A stretch of DNA of 64,000 bases from NCBI GenBank assembly GCA_028023455.1, contig JAQFVV010006627.1, positions 184,001-248,000 of the forward strand. Reading direction: 5' to 3'. The position numbers were made by a program, and so were the translations under genes. Of this stretch, positions 38,874 to 51,501 are shown piece by piece. This DNA is from Epiperipatus broadwayi. Lineage: Eukaryota > Onychophora > Udeonychophora > Euonychophora > Peripatidae. How positions within the stretch are numbered: the first letter of the stretch is position 1; every line of letters begins with the position of its first letter. The notes below the pieces were generated by a model. That model worked only from the letters and a program-made list of their open reading frames with translations. It ran no database searches and had not been told where the DNA came from.

Positions 38874-40405
38874 TTGAACTCAGACTTTCACATGACTCTC
38901 AACTATCTGCACTATCTCATACTGCTAATACATTGATCATACACATGTCGAAAAGATAAACAATCACCAATATCCATATTTCATACTAAACCAACACTTG
39001 TCAGTTGGTCCAGATATACATATATATAAAATCAATCCATAGCCTATATTAAGATAGCCTATCTTCATACTTTAATGAACAGGCTTCAATCCACTCCACT
39101 CCATAACTTTTCAGCCATCCATTTCATTGAAAATCTGATGATGGAATGCTCAAAACCCACATCGGTGCCAACTTTCTTATCCTACCCATGTTGACCATAA
39201 GTCACTCTGGCCTGTCATGTATAGGACACAATCCATTTACATACATATATGACGGATGGGCAGACCTCACAGTACTATATTTAATATATGAATTTTTTCT
39301 AAAAATACAGGCTTTTTCATACCTGCACTCCAATATGTAATATATAGGGGTTTAAACTCAGACTTTCACATGACTCTCAACTATTCACACTATCTCATAT
39401 TGCTGATATTTTTGATCATATATGTCAAAAAAGATAAACAATTACCAATATACCTATTTCGTGCTAAACCAGCCTTTGTCAGTTGGTCCAGATTATCATC
39501 TCCACACACATATATACAATCAATGCTCAGCTTATATATGGATAGGATAAGAAGGTTGGCACCAATGTGGTCTTTGAGTGTTCCATCATTAGATTTTCAA
39601 TGGATGGCTAAAGAATTGTGGGATGGAGTGGATTGAAGCCTGTCCATTAAAGTATGAAGATTGGCTATTTTAATATGGGCTGAGCATTGATTGTATATGT
39701 GTGTGGAGATGATAATCTGGACCAACTGACGAGTGCTGTTTTAGCATGAAATACATATATATTGGTGATTATTTACCTTTTTGACATGAAAGCAATCAAG
39801 TGTATCAGCTGTATGAGATACCGCAGATCGTTGAAAATCATGTGAAAGTCTGAGTTCAAACCCCTATGTATTACATATTGGAGTGCAGGTATGAAAAAGC
39901 GTGTACTGTAGAAAAAAATCATATATTAAATATAGTCATGTAAGGTCTGCCCATCCCTCCTATATTTATGAAAATGGATTATGTCCTGTACATGAGTAGT
40001 CAGAGTGACTTATGGTCAACATGGGTAGGATGAGAAGGTTGGCACAAATGCGTGCTTTGAACGTTTCATCATCAGATTTTCAAATAAATGGCTGAAGATT
40101 TGTGGGGTGGAGTGGATTGAAGCCTGTCCATTAAAGTTTGAAGAATGGCTGTCTTAATATAGACTGAGAACTAATTGCATATATGTGTGTGGAGATAAAA
40201 AATCTGGCCCAACTGATGAATGCTGGTTTAGCACGAAATACGTATATTGGTGATTGTTTATTTTTTCGACATGTGTGTGATCAAGTGTACCAGCAGTATG
40301 AGATAGCGTGAATAGTTGAGAGTCGTGTGAAAGTCTGAGTTATAACCCCTTATATATTACATATTGAAGTGCAGGTATAAAAAAGCATGTACTGTAGAAA
40401 AAATT
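38874..40405. mobile_element. 1.5-kb compound palindrome of family B foldbacks
   Basis: The whole region is an imperfect inverted repeat centred near 39600. The inner part (about 39340-39880) is a B element like B2 with mirrored ends GGGGTTTAAACTCAGAC and its reverse. Outside it, 39140-39335 mirrors 39890-40080, for example GACCATAAGTCACTCTGGCC against AGAGTGACTTATGGTC, and 38874-39130 mirrors 40085-40345. Several ORFs of 60-90 codons (39146, 39370) are by-products. The structure looks like B elements inserted into or fused with each other in inverted order. Family B is not recognised from known libraries. Confidence 0.75.
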
Positions 40406-40643
40406 CATATTAAAAATTAATTTTATAACTGTATATTTTGTATGATCTTACAACAGTAGATTATAGCGAATTCAAATAATAAATTAATATCTGCAGTAAT
40501 TTAGTTTTCAAAATGCCTCTTTCAGATTTTAAATTACATAATAAAGCTAAGTCTATATATAAACATCTCTCCTTCTTTATTCAGCTTGTAAAACAGTTAA
40601 TTTATCACTCTTTGTAGCAGACACACAATTACATAACAATAAC
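40406..40643. other. AT-rich non-coding DNA
   Basis: No feature recognised. Confidence 0.4.
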
Positions 40644-40745
40644 TTTTTTTTTCATATGTCAAAGCATCAGCCGGGAAGCGAACCTGCAACAACTGTCTCC
40701 AAGGAACTGCTTGCAAGGTGGTTGTGCTGACCTCTTTTAATCCTT
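40644..40745 (-). mobile_element. tRNA-derived SINE (copy 3)
   Basis: Same family as 8144-8244 and 16471-16581: on the minus strand B-box GGTTCGCTTCCCGGC, then ATGCTTTGACATATG and an A run. The A-box end is eroded (AAAGAGGTCAGC remains). Target duplications are not clear. Confidence 0.65.
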
Positions 40746-43109
40746 GAATATTTTAAAATATATTCTGACATAAAAAATTACATTAATAATATCCCCTCGC
40801 CACCATTTTTTTTCCATTAACTTAAGAATCATAATACTCTGAACTATAAATACTAACAGAAGTACATAAGTGACAAATGCATTCATGAGACACATTCTGT
40901 AATTTATACCCTAGTGTCATTTACAATATTTTAGTCAGTTCACTTTAGGTCTCTGAATACAGCAATAGTGAATCTCACAAGAGCCTCCTTGCTTTTTTGA
41001 TTAACAATGTTAATTATATTTTCTACTAATTTTTTTTATAATTTTTAAAAATTCAGGTATCATTTTAGTTGTTTAAAATACCTTATTACTGCACTTGTTA
41101 ATATAGAGTGCTTATATGATTTGTTTAGATAGGCCATATTTTATTTTCAATATCAGTTTTACATGATCAACTACAACAAGCATTCTCACAATCTTTTATT
41201 ATCAACCACCTCAACAAAAGACAATATTCAGATTACTACTGGACTTTTGAAAATCTTCACGTATATCACCTTCTCCTTCAATTCTTAATATATCATCTTC
41301 AATAAAAATTCCCACTTTCATTTTTTTTCTAGGTTATTATTTTTAATCTTTCTTGGTTTCTCATTAGATGCATTTGTATGAGTGAGCCTAGTATAGATTT
41401 CCTTTGGCTCAGTATTGCTATCTACTCTTGCCATTCATCTACTCATTCTCTCAATTTGAAACCTATCCTTTTCATTTGCTACTTTCATTGAAATGGATCT
41501 GTTACAAGATAATGATCCATAAAATTAACTTTCATCACAATTAATATAGTTGATATTGGTCTCAATTTCAATCCTTTCATTTTTCTGATTCTACATGATA
41601 GACTCGCTTTTCTTATGTTGAAATTGATACCTGGGTCTTCTTTTTACTTGATCTTTCAATGGCTGAATATTTAACTCAAATTTTATTTAAGAATTATATT
41701 GTCTTTTTTGTCTTTAATTTATACCTATTCAAATTTGTTCTCTCCATTTGTAACTCATTGTATTAATTTTTTTTTATTTGACCCTGGGTATGTAGAAAAA
41801 GCTATGCAAATCAAATATTTATTAATAACAAATCATAATGACATTTATTTTAAAACAATTTTTTTTGTATATATAAAATTTTACCATTTATTAAACATAA
41901 AAGCAAATTTGCACACTAATGAGATAAAAATTTTATATAAGGAATTGAATCTTGGCCGAATATTTGATATATGCAGGATATAAAGTATCTTCAACATTTT
42001 TCAAAATTGATTGATATTTTGACATTATAATAATCAATGTTGAGAACATCACTTGTCATGACAAAGTGACAGAACTACATTTAAGGACATTTTAAACATT
42101 ATTAAAACATTAGTCCTAATTCCAAACCAAAATTCATTTAATATATATAGAAAATGTTCGTTTTAAACCCATGTTGCTTGATAATTCAGCAAATTTTTGT
42201 TGATCCTTTAATAGCAGAAGACTGACATTTTTGATTTCAGTTTTGTATAGTTTATGAACCCAACATAGTTTTGAATGAGTCCACTAGAGGACTCCAGTTT
42301 TCGCTGTTTCAGGCTCCCTATTCTGCTCACTAAAGTCATAGTCCATTGTTGGATTCATAAAAAAAAGTTTACCAAAATGTAAGTGAATATCTGTTTTATT
42401 GTTTTTTCATCTGTAGAAGAAATTTTGAAACAGTTTTCATTCAATGATAATTGAAATTATCTATCGTTCCGTTTTATGCAAATGGATGCCATTAGAAAGA
42501 GACAAAAGCTAGCTTAAATAATTCTTGAAATCATTAAAATATTATAAACCCTTTAAAAATAATTTTAAATGAAACCAAATATTTCTAAAAAGAATAGACA
42601 CTAGAAATCCTAATTTTATTAATAGAATAAACAGGAAATTCATTTGCACATCAAATCTCATAGAAAACGTGGAATATAATATGTTAGCAATGATGGTTTT
42701 AGGAATTTTATCTTTGCATCAGATTTTAGCAGTGTTAAACAAGTTTCAATTATTAATTCGATCTCAATTTTAGAATTGAACACTATAGAAAATAACCTAA
42801 GCTATCGCCCTGCATAAAAATCAAGTCTCTCCGATGATCAGAACAGAAGTTATCACCCCCCTTCCGGTGGATTGCCCCAAATCAATAAATAAAAAATTTT
42901 CAAATCAACACAGAACTACAATGAAGTGATTCCTGAGCTAAAAAATAATGATCTAAAGACAAAAATGAGTATAAATGATGTTTTAGACCTAAACAGAAAC
43001 TTTGAAGCTACAAATTAATCATACTTTTTAAGCAATAATTATTGAGAATTTTCCAAAGTTTAACAACAAACTTTCAGATTATACTTGAATCATTCATTAC
43101 TAATCAAGA
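40746..43109. other. AT-rich non-coding DNA
   Basis: No gene recognised. A 94-codon ORF at 41699-41983 is Phe/Ile/Lys-rich, has no domain and is probably chance. Confidence 0.45.
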
Positions 43110-44378
43110 CCTAAAATTCAATCAAAAGAAGCAGGATCCAACCAGTATCAACAAATAAAAAACATTGTGAACCCTGAAGGACTTTGGTTGGTGGGTTCAG
43201 CAGCTGCTGTGAACATTTGTGACACAGGAGTCTGGTGATGATCAAGGGCGAATGTTCAGCTCCATTGATCTCAGTGTGCAAGATGATATGGACAAATGAT
43301 TTATTCTCATGGTGTGCAAGTAAATCTGGCTTGATTTCAAGACTACATGAATTAAATGTTGTATTGGTGGGTGTGAGTTTGCACTCCTTTTCCTCAAGTG
43401 TGGTGATAGTGGTCATAAGGGGCATGGTTCATTTGAGGTGATGGTCGATGATCATTGTCTAGCCTGGGAATACCTGCTGGGAGGGTGAAAGTCACTACCT
43501 TCACATGGACTTTGCCATGAAGGGCTACTGCACCCCTTGATGGATTATTTGATAGGTCAGTGTTGATTTGCACTCACTATCATTAAGTTTCATTTGTTAA
43601 CTTTAAATTTAGTGCATTTGTAAAGCAGTTAGTCTGTTTTGAGCCACCACCCTTTTTTTTGTAACATTGATGGAGTTCTGTTTTGTGGGCATGGGTCTGC
43701 ACTCCCCTCTTTTTCTTCAGGGGTGGCTGGTTGTAGACATAAGGTATCTGGTTTATGGTGTGGGTTGTTAACAATTTTGTCATTGCCCAGAACACCTGCT
43801 GGGGAGCTACATGGTCAAAGTTGGTGCTATTCCTGCTCTGGTTGGCTGCTGTGTCCCCTGATAGGCTGGTTTTGGGCAGTGTCCATCTGGTTCTTTACTT
43901 ATTACTTCTTAGTTTTTACCCAAGTTGGCTTTCCAATTTTTGGGCAGGTAGACCGATTGTGGTCCCTGCTCATTTGGACTGCTAATTAGAAGGCAGAGAT
44001 ATTTAGAATGGTCTTGTCATGGCTTGGCTGTGATTCAAGAGTTTATTGCTTGGTGAACTTGGGCCTTGGACCTCGCTGCCTGTTGTGGTGGTTGGCACAA
44101 TGCTGGACCTCACCTATTCAGCTGAAGCATTTGAGTATTTGCTTCGGGGCCCCAGGGGTGGGACCATTGGGTAATGGTTAACTTCTCAACAGCCAGGCCA
44201 TGTGGATCCATATACAGATACACATTAATCACATTACAGCAATTTTTATGGATGTAATTATTTTTGAACATATGTACATTTTATCTTGTTACATTGAATC
44301 ACTGTGTAATCCTCAATGGGTAAGTGTACCCAAAATTTTTGTAATCTTTTATTAATAAAGGTTACTTTGGGGAAAAAA
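43110..44378 (+). other. Unidentified GC-richer block with a polyadenylation signal and A-rich end
   Basis: About 1.27 kb much richer in GC than its surroundings. It ends with AATAAA at 44354-44359, then an A-rich stretch from about 44373, as in a retroposed transcript or a last exon on the plus strand. It has an internal duplication about 320 bp apart: TTTGCACTCC...GTGGTCATAAGG near 43377 and CTGCACTCCC...GTAGACATAAGG near 43701, each followed by a CCTGCTGGGAG/CCTGCTGGGGAG block. Overlapping ORFs of 68-116 codons (plus 43639-43989 and 43755-43985; minus 43111-43425 and 43583-43795) show no family I know. It may be the 3' end of a retroelement, a processed copy of a long RNA, or a host 3' exon. 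Confidence 0.45.
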
Positions 44379-45274
44379 CAAAAACATAAAATTTTGAAAT
44401 CAAAATTTCTAGGGAATTATTTATGAAACTCCAGCCACAGGTGATCAATTTTAACTCATATCTTTTAACATAAATATGTGACGTTTTTTGAAGTGACATG
44501 ATGAAGACATCAAGTTTTTCAAAAATATCTGACAAATAACATAGGTTTTAAAAGCCTTAAGTCATTATGGGAAATAAATAACTATCCAGTCAAAAATATA
44601 ACATCATTCTTTCAATTCAATAACTTGTTTAAACTTCATTCCTTTAAGAGGCATGGCATTTCTGCTAGCAATAATAATCTTTTGTCATTGGAGTCCCTGT
44701 CTTTGTAAAGATTTGAAAATGAATAACTATTATAGACATGGATTTTGATGAAATTAATCGTTTTGATAGCATCATGAAGTAAATTTAACTTTGTGAAATT
44801 TTAGGATCATGCTCTGACTAAAAGTGATATGTCCATTTCCATCAGCTTTAGCATTTTCTACAAATCCAAAGCTTTTTCTATATAAACCACAACACAATTT
44901 TTTCACTGCAATCCTTCAATTTATCTTTCCATCCTTCTGTGCTCTTTCAAAAAATCTTTCCATCATTCTGTGCTCTTTCAAAGAATAATTATGCAATGTT
45001 AGAAATTTCAGTTGTTTCATTTAACTAAATTGCAAATTTGGGCATCTTTAAGCTTGATAATAAATTGCTGGAATTGATCATTACTAATTTCAAAAATTCT
45101 TTTGGGAGCAAGATCCTTCAATAAAGAAATTTCACAAATTTCATCTCTATACTTTTTCCCATAAACGTTTTTTTACTAAATTTTAATAGCAGAAGATAAA
45201 AAGAGGTCTATTATTTAGAATTTTTTCCTTTTTGCAATTAAATATCATAAAAATAAATACATTTTGTTGACAAC
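44379..45274. other. AT-rich non-coding DNA with a 31-bp duplication
   Basis: ATCTTTCCATCCTTCTGTGC at 44923 is repeated with one change at 44954. Nothing else recognised. Confidence 0.5.
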
Positions 45275-45688
45275 ATTCTTTCTTAAATGCTATATCTTGT
45301 ATTGGCAGTCAAAGTATTCATTTATTATTTAACACTCATAAAAGTGCATGTACAATAGCTGTAAAAGGCTGATATTTAATGTATTACAATTATAAACATC
45401 GCGCTATATTTGAAAGTGACGTTTAGTAAATTCTAAGTAATTTCGTCAACGTCATTCAGTCAGACAACACGAACTGTAATTTAAAGTGAATGATCTATCT
45501 TCATGCTTTATTTGCCAGTACTTAAGATTTGCCCATATATAAACATTTGGGTTCGGAAAGAATAAGTGATTCATTTTATTCTTTCTTAAATGCTATATCT
45601 TGTATTGGCAGTCAAAGTATTCATTTATTATTTTACACTCGTAAAAGCGCATGTACAATAGCTGTAAAAGGCTGATATTTAATGTATT
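45275..45688. repeat. 111-bp direct repeat pair
   Basis: 45275-45385 and 45578-45688 are nearly identical (offset 303), sharing TCTTGTATTGGCAGTCAAAG and ACAATAGCTGTAAAAGGCTG. The spacer contains GATTTGCCCATATATAAACA near 45527, which resembles the loop of the MITE at 673-920 (GATTTGCTCATATATAAACA near 763). The pair may be the flanks of a small element or a partial tandem duplication. Confidence 0.65.
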
Positions 45689-46449
45689 TATTTAAAGATT
45701 GTAAAAGTTATTCAAACTATGTCTTTGGTTCATTATAGAAAACTGAATGCTTGGTATTAAGATGCCATTTTGGACAGATGTTTTCATGATCTCCATAACA
45801 AAACTTCATCAGAAAGCTATATTGGAAAAATGATTCAACATATTTTCTTATCAATTTAGGTGTACTAAAATCTGACAGCCTAAATTCTGCTGCACTGTCT
45901 TCAGAATTTTTTCAACTTCTGCCTAAATTTAACCATTTATCAATAACCAAAAACTATTTTCTTCATAAAGCATAAATAAATATGGTTCATAATTTCTTAA
46001 ATAATATTAGCTTTAGTTTATGAAATTATATTTATGTGTGCTTAATTAAAAAAAGATGTTCACATGTGCATACACATACAGCTGCAATGATGAAGAAATA
46101 TTATTTAAAGGACTTCTGTCTTGCTGTAGTTAAATGCTCATGTTTCTGTAAAAAAAGAAAATAACAGCAATTTTTAAAAATAAATATTCTAACACAATCC
46201 AATACTTACATGCTGAGATTTATTTTACATAATTAGATTAAAAAACATTGCATTATGATAAAAACACACAGCAATTCATAATATATAATAGCCTCAAACC
46301 TGAGCTAAGATGTTTCTGAGCATTCATTGGTGTTTTATAACATGAGGCATGTGTAGTGCAAATTATTATGTTATGTACACAGAATCAAAGCTGCAATAAA
46401 GTTGTTCAATACAACTTGGGCAAGTATGCCAGTTAAGGACTTTTTATTG
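45689..46449. other. AT-rich non-coding DNA
   Basis: No feature recognised. Confidence 0.45.
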
Positions 46450-46525
46450 TTGCCAAATTTTTTTGTGAGTCTCACATTCAAGTATGATACCCATATGGAG
46501 TCTTAATCTAGTTTAAGAAGCTCTG
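46440..46525 (-). mobile_element. Possible hAT terminus
   Basis: Read on the minus strand from 46525 it starts CAGAGCTTCTTAAAC, followed by GACTCC, GTGAGACTCAC and AAATTTGGCAAC, a style typical of hAT (Charlie-like) element ends. The opposite terminus and an 8-bp duplication were not found, so this is a truncated relic at best. Confidence 0.35.
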
Positions 46526-48129
46526 CTCTACCTTATTTGGAAAATTATGTCTGATGATCCAGATAATGTCTTTCTGTGAGTGAATATGTTGTTGAACTCT
46601 TAGTTTAGCAACTTCTAAAAAATGATATATCAGCTTCCCCTCTTTTTATATAAGGTTCCATACTGATAGTCCTCAATCCAATAACTATTGTGCTGTACAT
46701 TATTATAAGATTAGTACTCTGGGTTGATAAATGAAAATTGTCATCAGTCTTGAGCTCCCCCAAAATGCCATATACTATAGCTAATATTGTTTTTTACTCT
46801 ATATTATTTGAAGTGAAGTAATATTGAAACTGCTCAACTTCTCTTAACTGTGTGACTCCCGAACATTTTAGTCTTGATTAGTTCACTGTCTCTGTGCATT
46901 GACTAGGATTGCTTCATTATTATTATACATTTGGTGTACTCTTTTCTCTACTTTCATCATCATATGACGAAATTGTTCAACATGCTTCTTTATTATCCTT
47001 AGATTCTTGTCTGTTGTATTCTTTCAACTATCTTCACTTGAGTTATCTTCAAACTTTCATTAGTTGATATTTTATTTTTTATCTCTTTATGAATTTCTTT
47101 TCTACATTGTTATAGTACTTCTATTCTCTCTATTTTTTTCATCCTCTTTCAACTCTACTTTTATTTTTATTTATATATATAAGTTTTATGATTTGCTTGC
47201 AGCATTTTGTACTGTTTGTAATAGCTAATTTTATTATGTGTTTCTTTAATGTCTTCATTCTCTTCTCTTACTCCTACTTGTCAAACTTAATACTAGTCAC
47301 TCAATCTCTTCTATCCTCTGACAATTTTTATGCAATGTCTTATTGATAAGTAGCTTTTAAATGATGGCTTTTATTAAATGTTTTCTAACTTTTTATTGAT
47401 ATTTTTTCTTCCTCAATTCTTTCATAAAAATCATAATGGCTGTATTTAAATTCTCATTTCTGTAATATTTTAATCAAATCTTATGTATGTTGTATAATTA
47501 TGAGAATCTGAAATAACTTGAAATTAGATACTTGATCAATGAATTTCTTCATTTCTGAATATGGCCCTTGCATTTCCATTTTTTTTTGTATGTTTTTTCT
47601 TATTTTTGAGTTTCTCAATCTTCTACAACTTACAATTCTGGTGTTTTTTTTCAATTGATTGTTCATCTTGCCTTAGATTTTGATCATTTATGTTGGAAAC
47701 AAATTATACATAGATATATATTTCATTTTACCTTTTGAATATTTAATGGAATTTGGGTTGCTGGTCCCCTGCTTCCATGCGATGTTCTTTCAGACTTTGA
47801 ATATTCAACTCCTAATATAGTTTTAGTTTAAATCTTCACTTTCCATTTGCTTTAAATTTTCTAATTTGCCCTTTCTCCCTAATGTTTTTTATTCTTGCAT
47901 ACTATTATGCTATTGTATTTATTTTATTTGATTATTTCAAATCTATTCATTTCTTAGATGATATTTTTCAATCAGATTCACACAATTAGTTATTTTATTA
48001 AATATTCTCTAAAAATATTCAGTATCAATTAATTTCCATGAAAGATTGTGGCAGAGGGGATCTAAAATTCCTGCTGCAAAAAAATTAAAAGACAGCATCA
48101 CAAAATGTCAAATAAAGAAATTAAAAAAC
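46526..48129. other. Pyrimidine-biased AT-rich DNA
   Basis: The plus strand is T- and C-rich from about 46900 to 48000. A 61-codon minus-strand ORF (47481-47666) is Lys/Arg-rich; it might be a scrap of a LINE linker but I could not align it. Nothing else recognised. Confidence 0.4.
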
Positions 48130-49411
48130 CAAGCATCTAATATCATCATCATTACTTTCAACCATTATCGATCTACTGCAAGAAAAATAAAGCTCAATTC
48201 ATCTTCCCCTATCTCTAGCCTCTCTTCTCCACATCATTCCAGCATACTTTTTTATTTCATCCATTCATTTCACATAAGTCTCTTTCTAGATCTTTTACAA
48301 TCTCTAGGAATCCAGTTTAAGATTTCAACTGTCCATTTATTATCAGCTCTTCTAACAAAATGTCCAGCCCAACTCCACTTCAGTCTCTATTCTTTTAATG
48401 ATGTCAGTAACATATGTTTGTTCTCTCATCCATATATTTCAATTTCAATCTTTCATTGCTCTTAATATACATCTCTTCATACTTTATTGAGTGGTCTGAA
48501 AGTCTGTGTATTGCTCTTCTGTTAAGGTCCAAGTCTCAGATCCACAGGTAGAAATTGGTAACTTTTTCATACACATTGGCACATCTTCCTTTTAACATGA
48601 AATTATTTCTACCAAAAGCATTCTAAACAAGTTTAATTCTATGATTAATTTCATCCATTATGTTTCTATCTGTAGTAAAAATGATGATAATCAATCTTTA
48701 CTTTCATCTTTTGAAAAAATCCATTAAACATTCCTTTAGTTTAACATTTACCTTTAGTCCTACTTTCTTATTTTCATCTGATAACTCTTGCAACATTTCC
48801 TGAAGCTCTGAATCATTAATTGCAAAAACAACTAGATCAGCTGCAAAATCTAAATAACTCAAATAATATCAGTTTACTTTTACTCCTTTAGTTTCCCATT
48901 TTAATCCACAAAATACTTCTTCCAGCATTGCTATAAAAAGTTTTGGAGATATGGAGTCACCCTGGCCCACACCCTTCTCAATGTTTACATTCATAATTGT
49001 TGCTGTTTATTTTTTATATTTTTCAGAATATGACAATACTCTGAGTCTATACCTTGATGTTCCAATGCTTTAATCACTGAAGAAATGCTTATAGAATCCA
49101 ATGCCTTTTCATAATTTACAAATCCAAAGTGTAATGGCAACTCATATTCATTGGTCTTTTCTATAACTTCTCTCAGTACTTGGATATGATCTACTGTATT
49201 AATACCACTTTAAATCCAGCTTGTTCATGAGTTATAATTATCTTGGTAAAAATTTTGTCTAAAAATGAGAAAAGACTGATAAGTCTCTAATTTCTAGTAT
49301 CTTTTTTATCACCTTTTTAAAATATTAATATTATTACTGCATTTTTCCAATCATCTGGTACATCTTTATCAATTAGACATTTGGTATTGTAACAAAATGT
49401 TGAAGTTGGGC
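48130..49411 (-). pseudogene. RTE-like LINE, reverse transcriptase half (degraded)
   Basis: On the minus strand, in order: a VPDDWKNAVIILI-like block near 49360 (RT N-terminal region); an EQAGF block near 49225; GVGQGDSISPKLF at about 48974-48936, the hallmark RT motif of RTE/BovB-type endonuclease-reverse transcriptases; FAADLVVF at about 48847-48830, where the catalytic FADD/YADD box has lost its first Asp to Ala; and a C-terminal WMDEIKKYAGMMWRREARDR stretch near 48260-48200. Stops and frameshifts interrupt it throughout. The 3' end lies near 48130, after an ATGATGATG run typical of such LINE tails. It is continuous with the endonuclease half at 53343-54345 but separated by about 3.9 kb of later insertions. 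Confidence 0.85.
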
Positions 49412-51490
49412 GAACTTGGGGTGATGGAAAAATCATCATCAACCCCAAATAAAATATCAAATTAATTATTAATGTTTAATAATCTAAAAATATATATGAA
49501 ATTTTATATATTCAAGAGCATGGGATCATAAATCTCTGAGAGATCAGACAGTTAATGCCTAAGAACAATTATAAGTATAATTATAAATCCACCAGCATTA
49601 TAAATAAGTATAAGTAAGTTTAAATAGTACTCAAAAGAAAAATCTCTGAGAGATCAGACAGCTAATGCCTAAGAGCAACTATAAGTACAATTATAAATCC
49701 ACCAGCATTATAAATAAGTATAAGTAAGTTTAAATAGTACTCAAAAGAAAAAGTACTACTCAAAAGAAACAATTCATCATCAAAAATGATCAATAAAAAT
49801 AAATCAATACAATAAATCAATAGTCAATCTGGTGACTGGATTTGAAATGGGTCTACTGTAGCCCAGGCTAACTATTGAGCCCTTATCAGCTTGGGAAATT
49901 ATTTTAATATTAATTTGGATGCATACAATAATGCTGGGATATTAAAACATGCTTATCATCATTAATGCTCTGGCTTCTTAGTACCATTAATGTACTGGCA
50001 AACTATAAACTTAATTTCTAATAAAACTATAAACTAAAATAAAATGTAGTGCATGCACTTTAAAGAATATAATTTCAGCACCAACCAGGATATATCAATC
50101 ATCATCATCACTGGATGCCCAGAAGCACTAATATACACCCCATTCATATAATCAGCCATTATACATAAATCTAGCTCAATGAACATGAGATCTATAACTG
50201 TTACAGTGACTAAGAGATGATGCCATACTAATATTCTATAACTATTTACAATTAAGTTCACTGGAATAATTTTAACAATTAAATACAAGTTTATTAACAA
50301 CAACAAAAATGATATTAAGGTCTTTAGAATATGGCTATACATTTAAATTAAGCCTTTTGATTTTGATTATATAATAAAAAAATATCACATTTGTGATTTA
50401 TAACCTTAACACAAAACTCAAGTGATTACATTGATTTACATATATGTTCCATTAGATTTATTTAAAACACAATCAATACACAGACATGTGGCTGAACATA
50501 TTTGAAGTGACATTAAATAATAAAAGAAATTAAAATTTTACATATAAGTGTCTGTCTGATACACATTGGTATTTGCAATACAAGTGACATACATATGCAC
50601 ACATACAAGTGTGTGCATGTAATTTCTGAACATATTTGTCTTAAAAAAATAAACGTTTTTAGTTGTCACTTTTAAAAGAGATAAAATACCAATAATAATA
50701 AAAATGATTAAAATTTACATATATGTGTTGATTAACATAAAATCAAAATTCGGTTAATTACATTGTGATTTACATATATATATAAGTTTGCATAAAATCC
50801 TTATATACATCATTGCACATCGATGCAGTATAATTTATTATTTAATATAAAATATTGTCATAATTTTATAATTGAAATTCAGTTTTATACATATTTAAAA
50901 CATATTTAACATGTGTATGCGCATATTTAATTGCAGGTACACACTGACATCTATAACATATATTTCATTTTATCAAACTAAAGTTATTAAAAATTATTTT
51001 CGAAATTAATTCCATTAAAAAATCATATAAATTGCATTCATTATTTTATAGTACGTTCCACTCTTTATTGATTAGTTTCTTAAAAAACTAAATACTATCA
51101 ACTTTTTTCCTTTTTAAAAAAAATTTTTTTTAATAGATTAGAAAAGTTCCTTTTTATCAGGTTACTCTAAAAGATTTGTTTTAGATTTCTTCCTTTTTTT
51201 TTTTAAAAAAATAGAATCAGCTTTTAACAGATTATGTTAATTGTCTTTTTTTTTTAAAAAAAAAAATACTCCAACCAATTTTTTTTGGTTTTTTTTCTCC
51301 CTTAATTAAAGATTTTGGACGTTTAGAAATGTTTATGAATCAATCATTTCATTCAGTCAAAATTTTATGTTTGTTTCACTTTTAGAATGTCTCTTAATTA
51401 TTTTTTTTAAGAAATGAAAAATAAACTTATCATTATCAAGTTTTTTTTTCCCCACCATTTTACTAAATCTGAGATATTCAATCCTACTTA
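49412..51490 (+). repeat. Family A, copy A2, inserted in the LINE
   Basis: Starts near CGAACTTGGGGTGATGG and follows A1 through GTACCATTAATGTACTGGCA (49980), the CTGGATGCCCA block (50112) and the T-run/A-run tail (51100-51420). The ends are approximate. Its position between two halves of the same LINE shows it entered after the LINE. A 110-bp tandem duplication lies at 49531-49750. A minus-strand 102-codon ORF (50034-50342) is not conserved in the other A copies. Confidence 0.7.
49531..49750. repeat. 110-bp tandem duplication within A2
   Basis: Two nearly identical units starting AATCTCTGAGAGATCAGACA at 49531 and 49641. The other A copies lack the second unit, so the duplication happened after this copy inserted or is private to its sublineage. 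Confidence 0.9.
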
Positions 51491-51501
51491 ATGCATTATT
51501 T

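Noticed and set aside
48046-48465. A 139-codon plus-strand ORF
   Set aside because: It is antisense to the C-terminal end of the LINE reverse transcriptase, which shows clear family motifs on the other strand.
50034-50342. A 102-codon minus-strand ORF
   Set aside because: Within family A copy A2; not conserved in A1 at the matching place.
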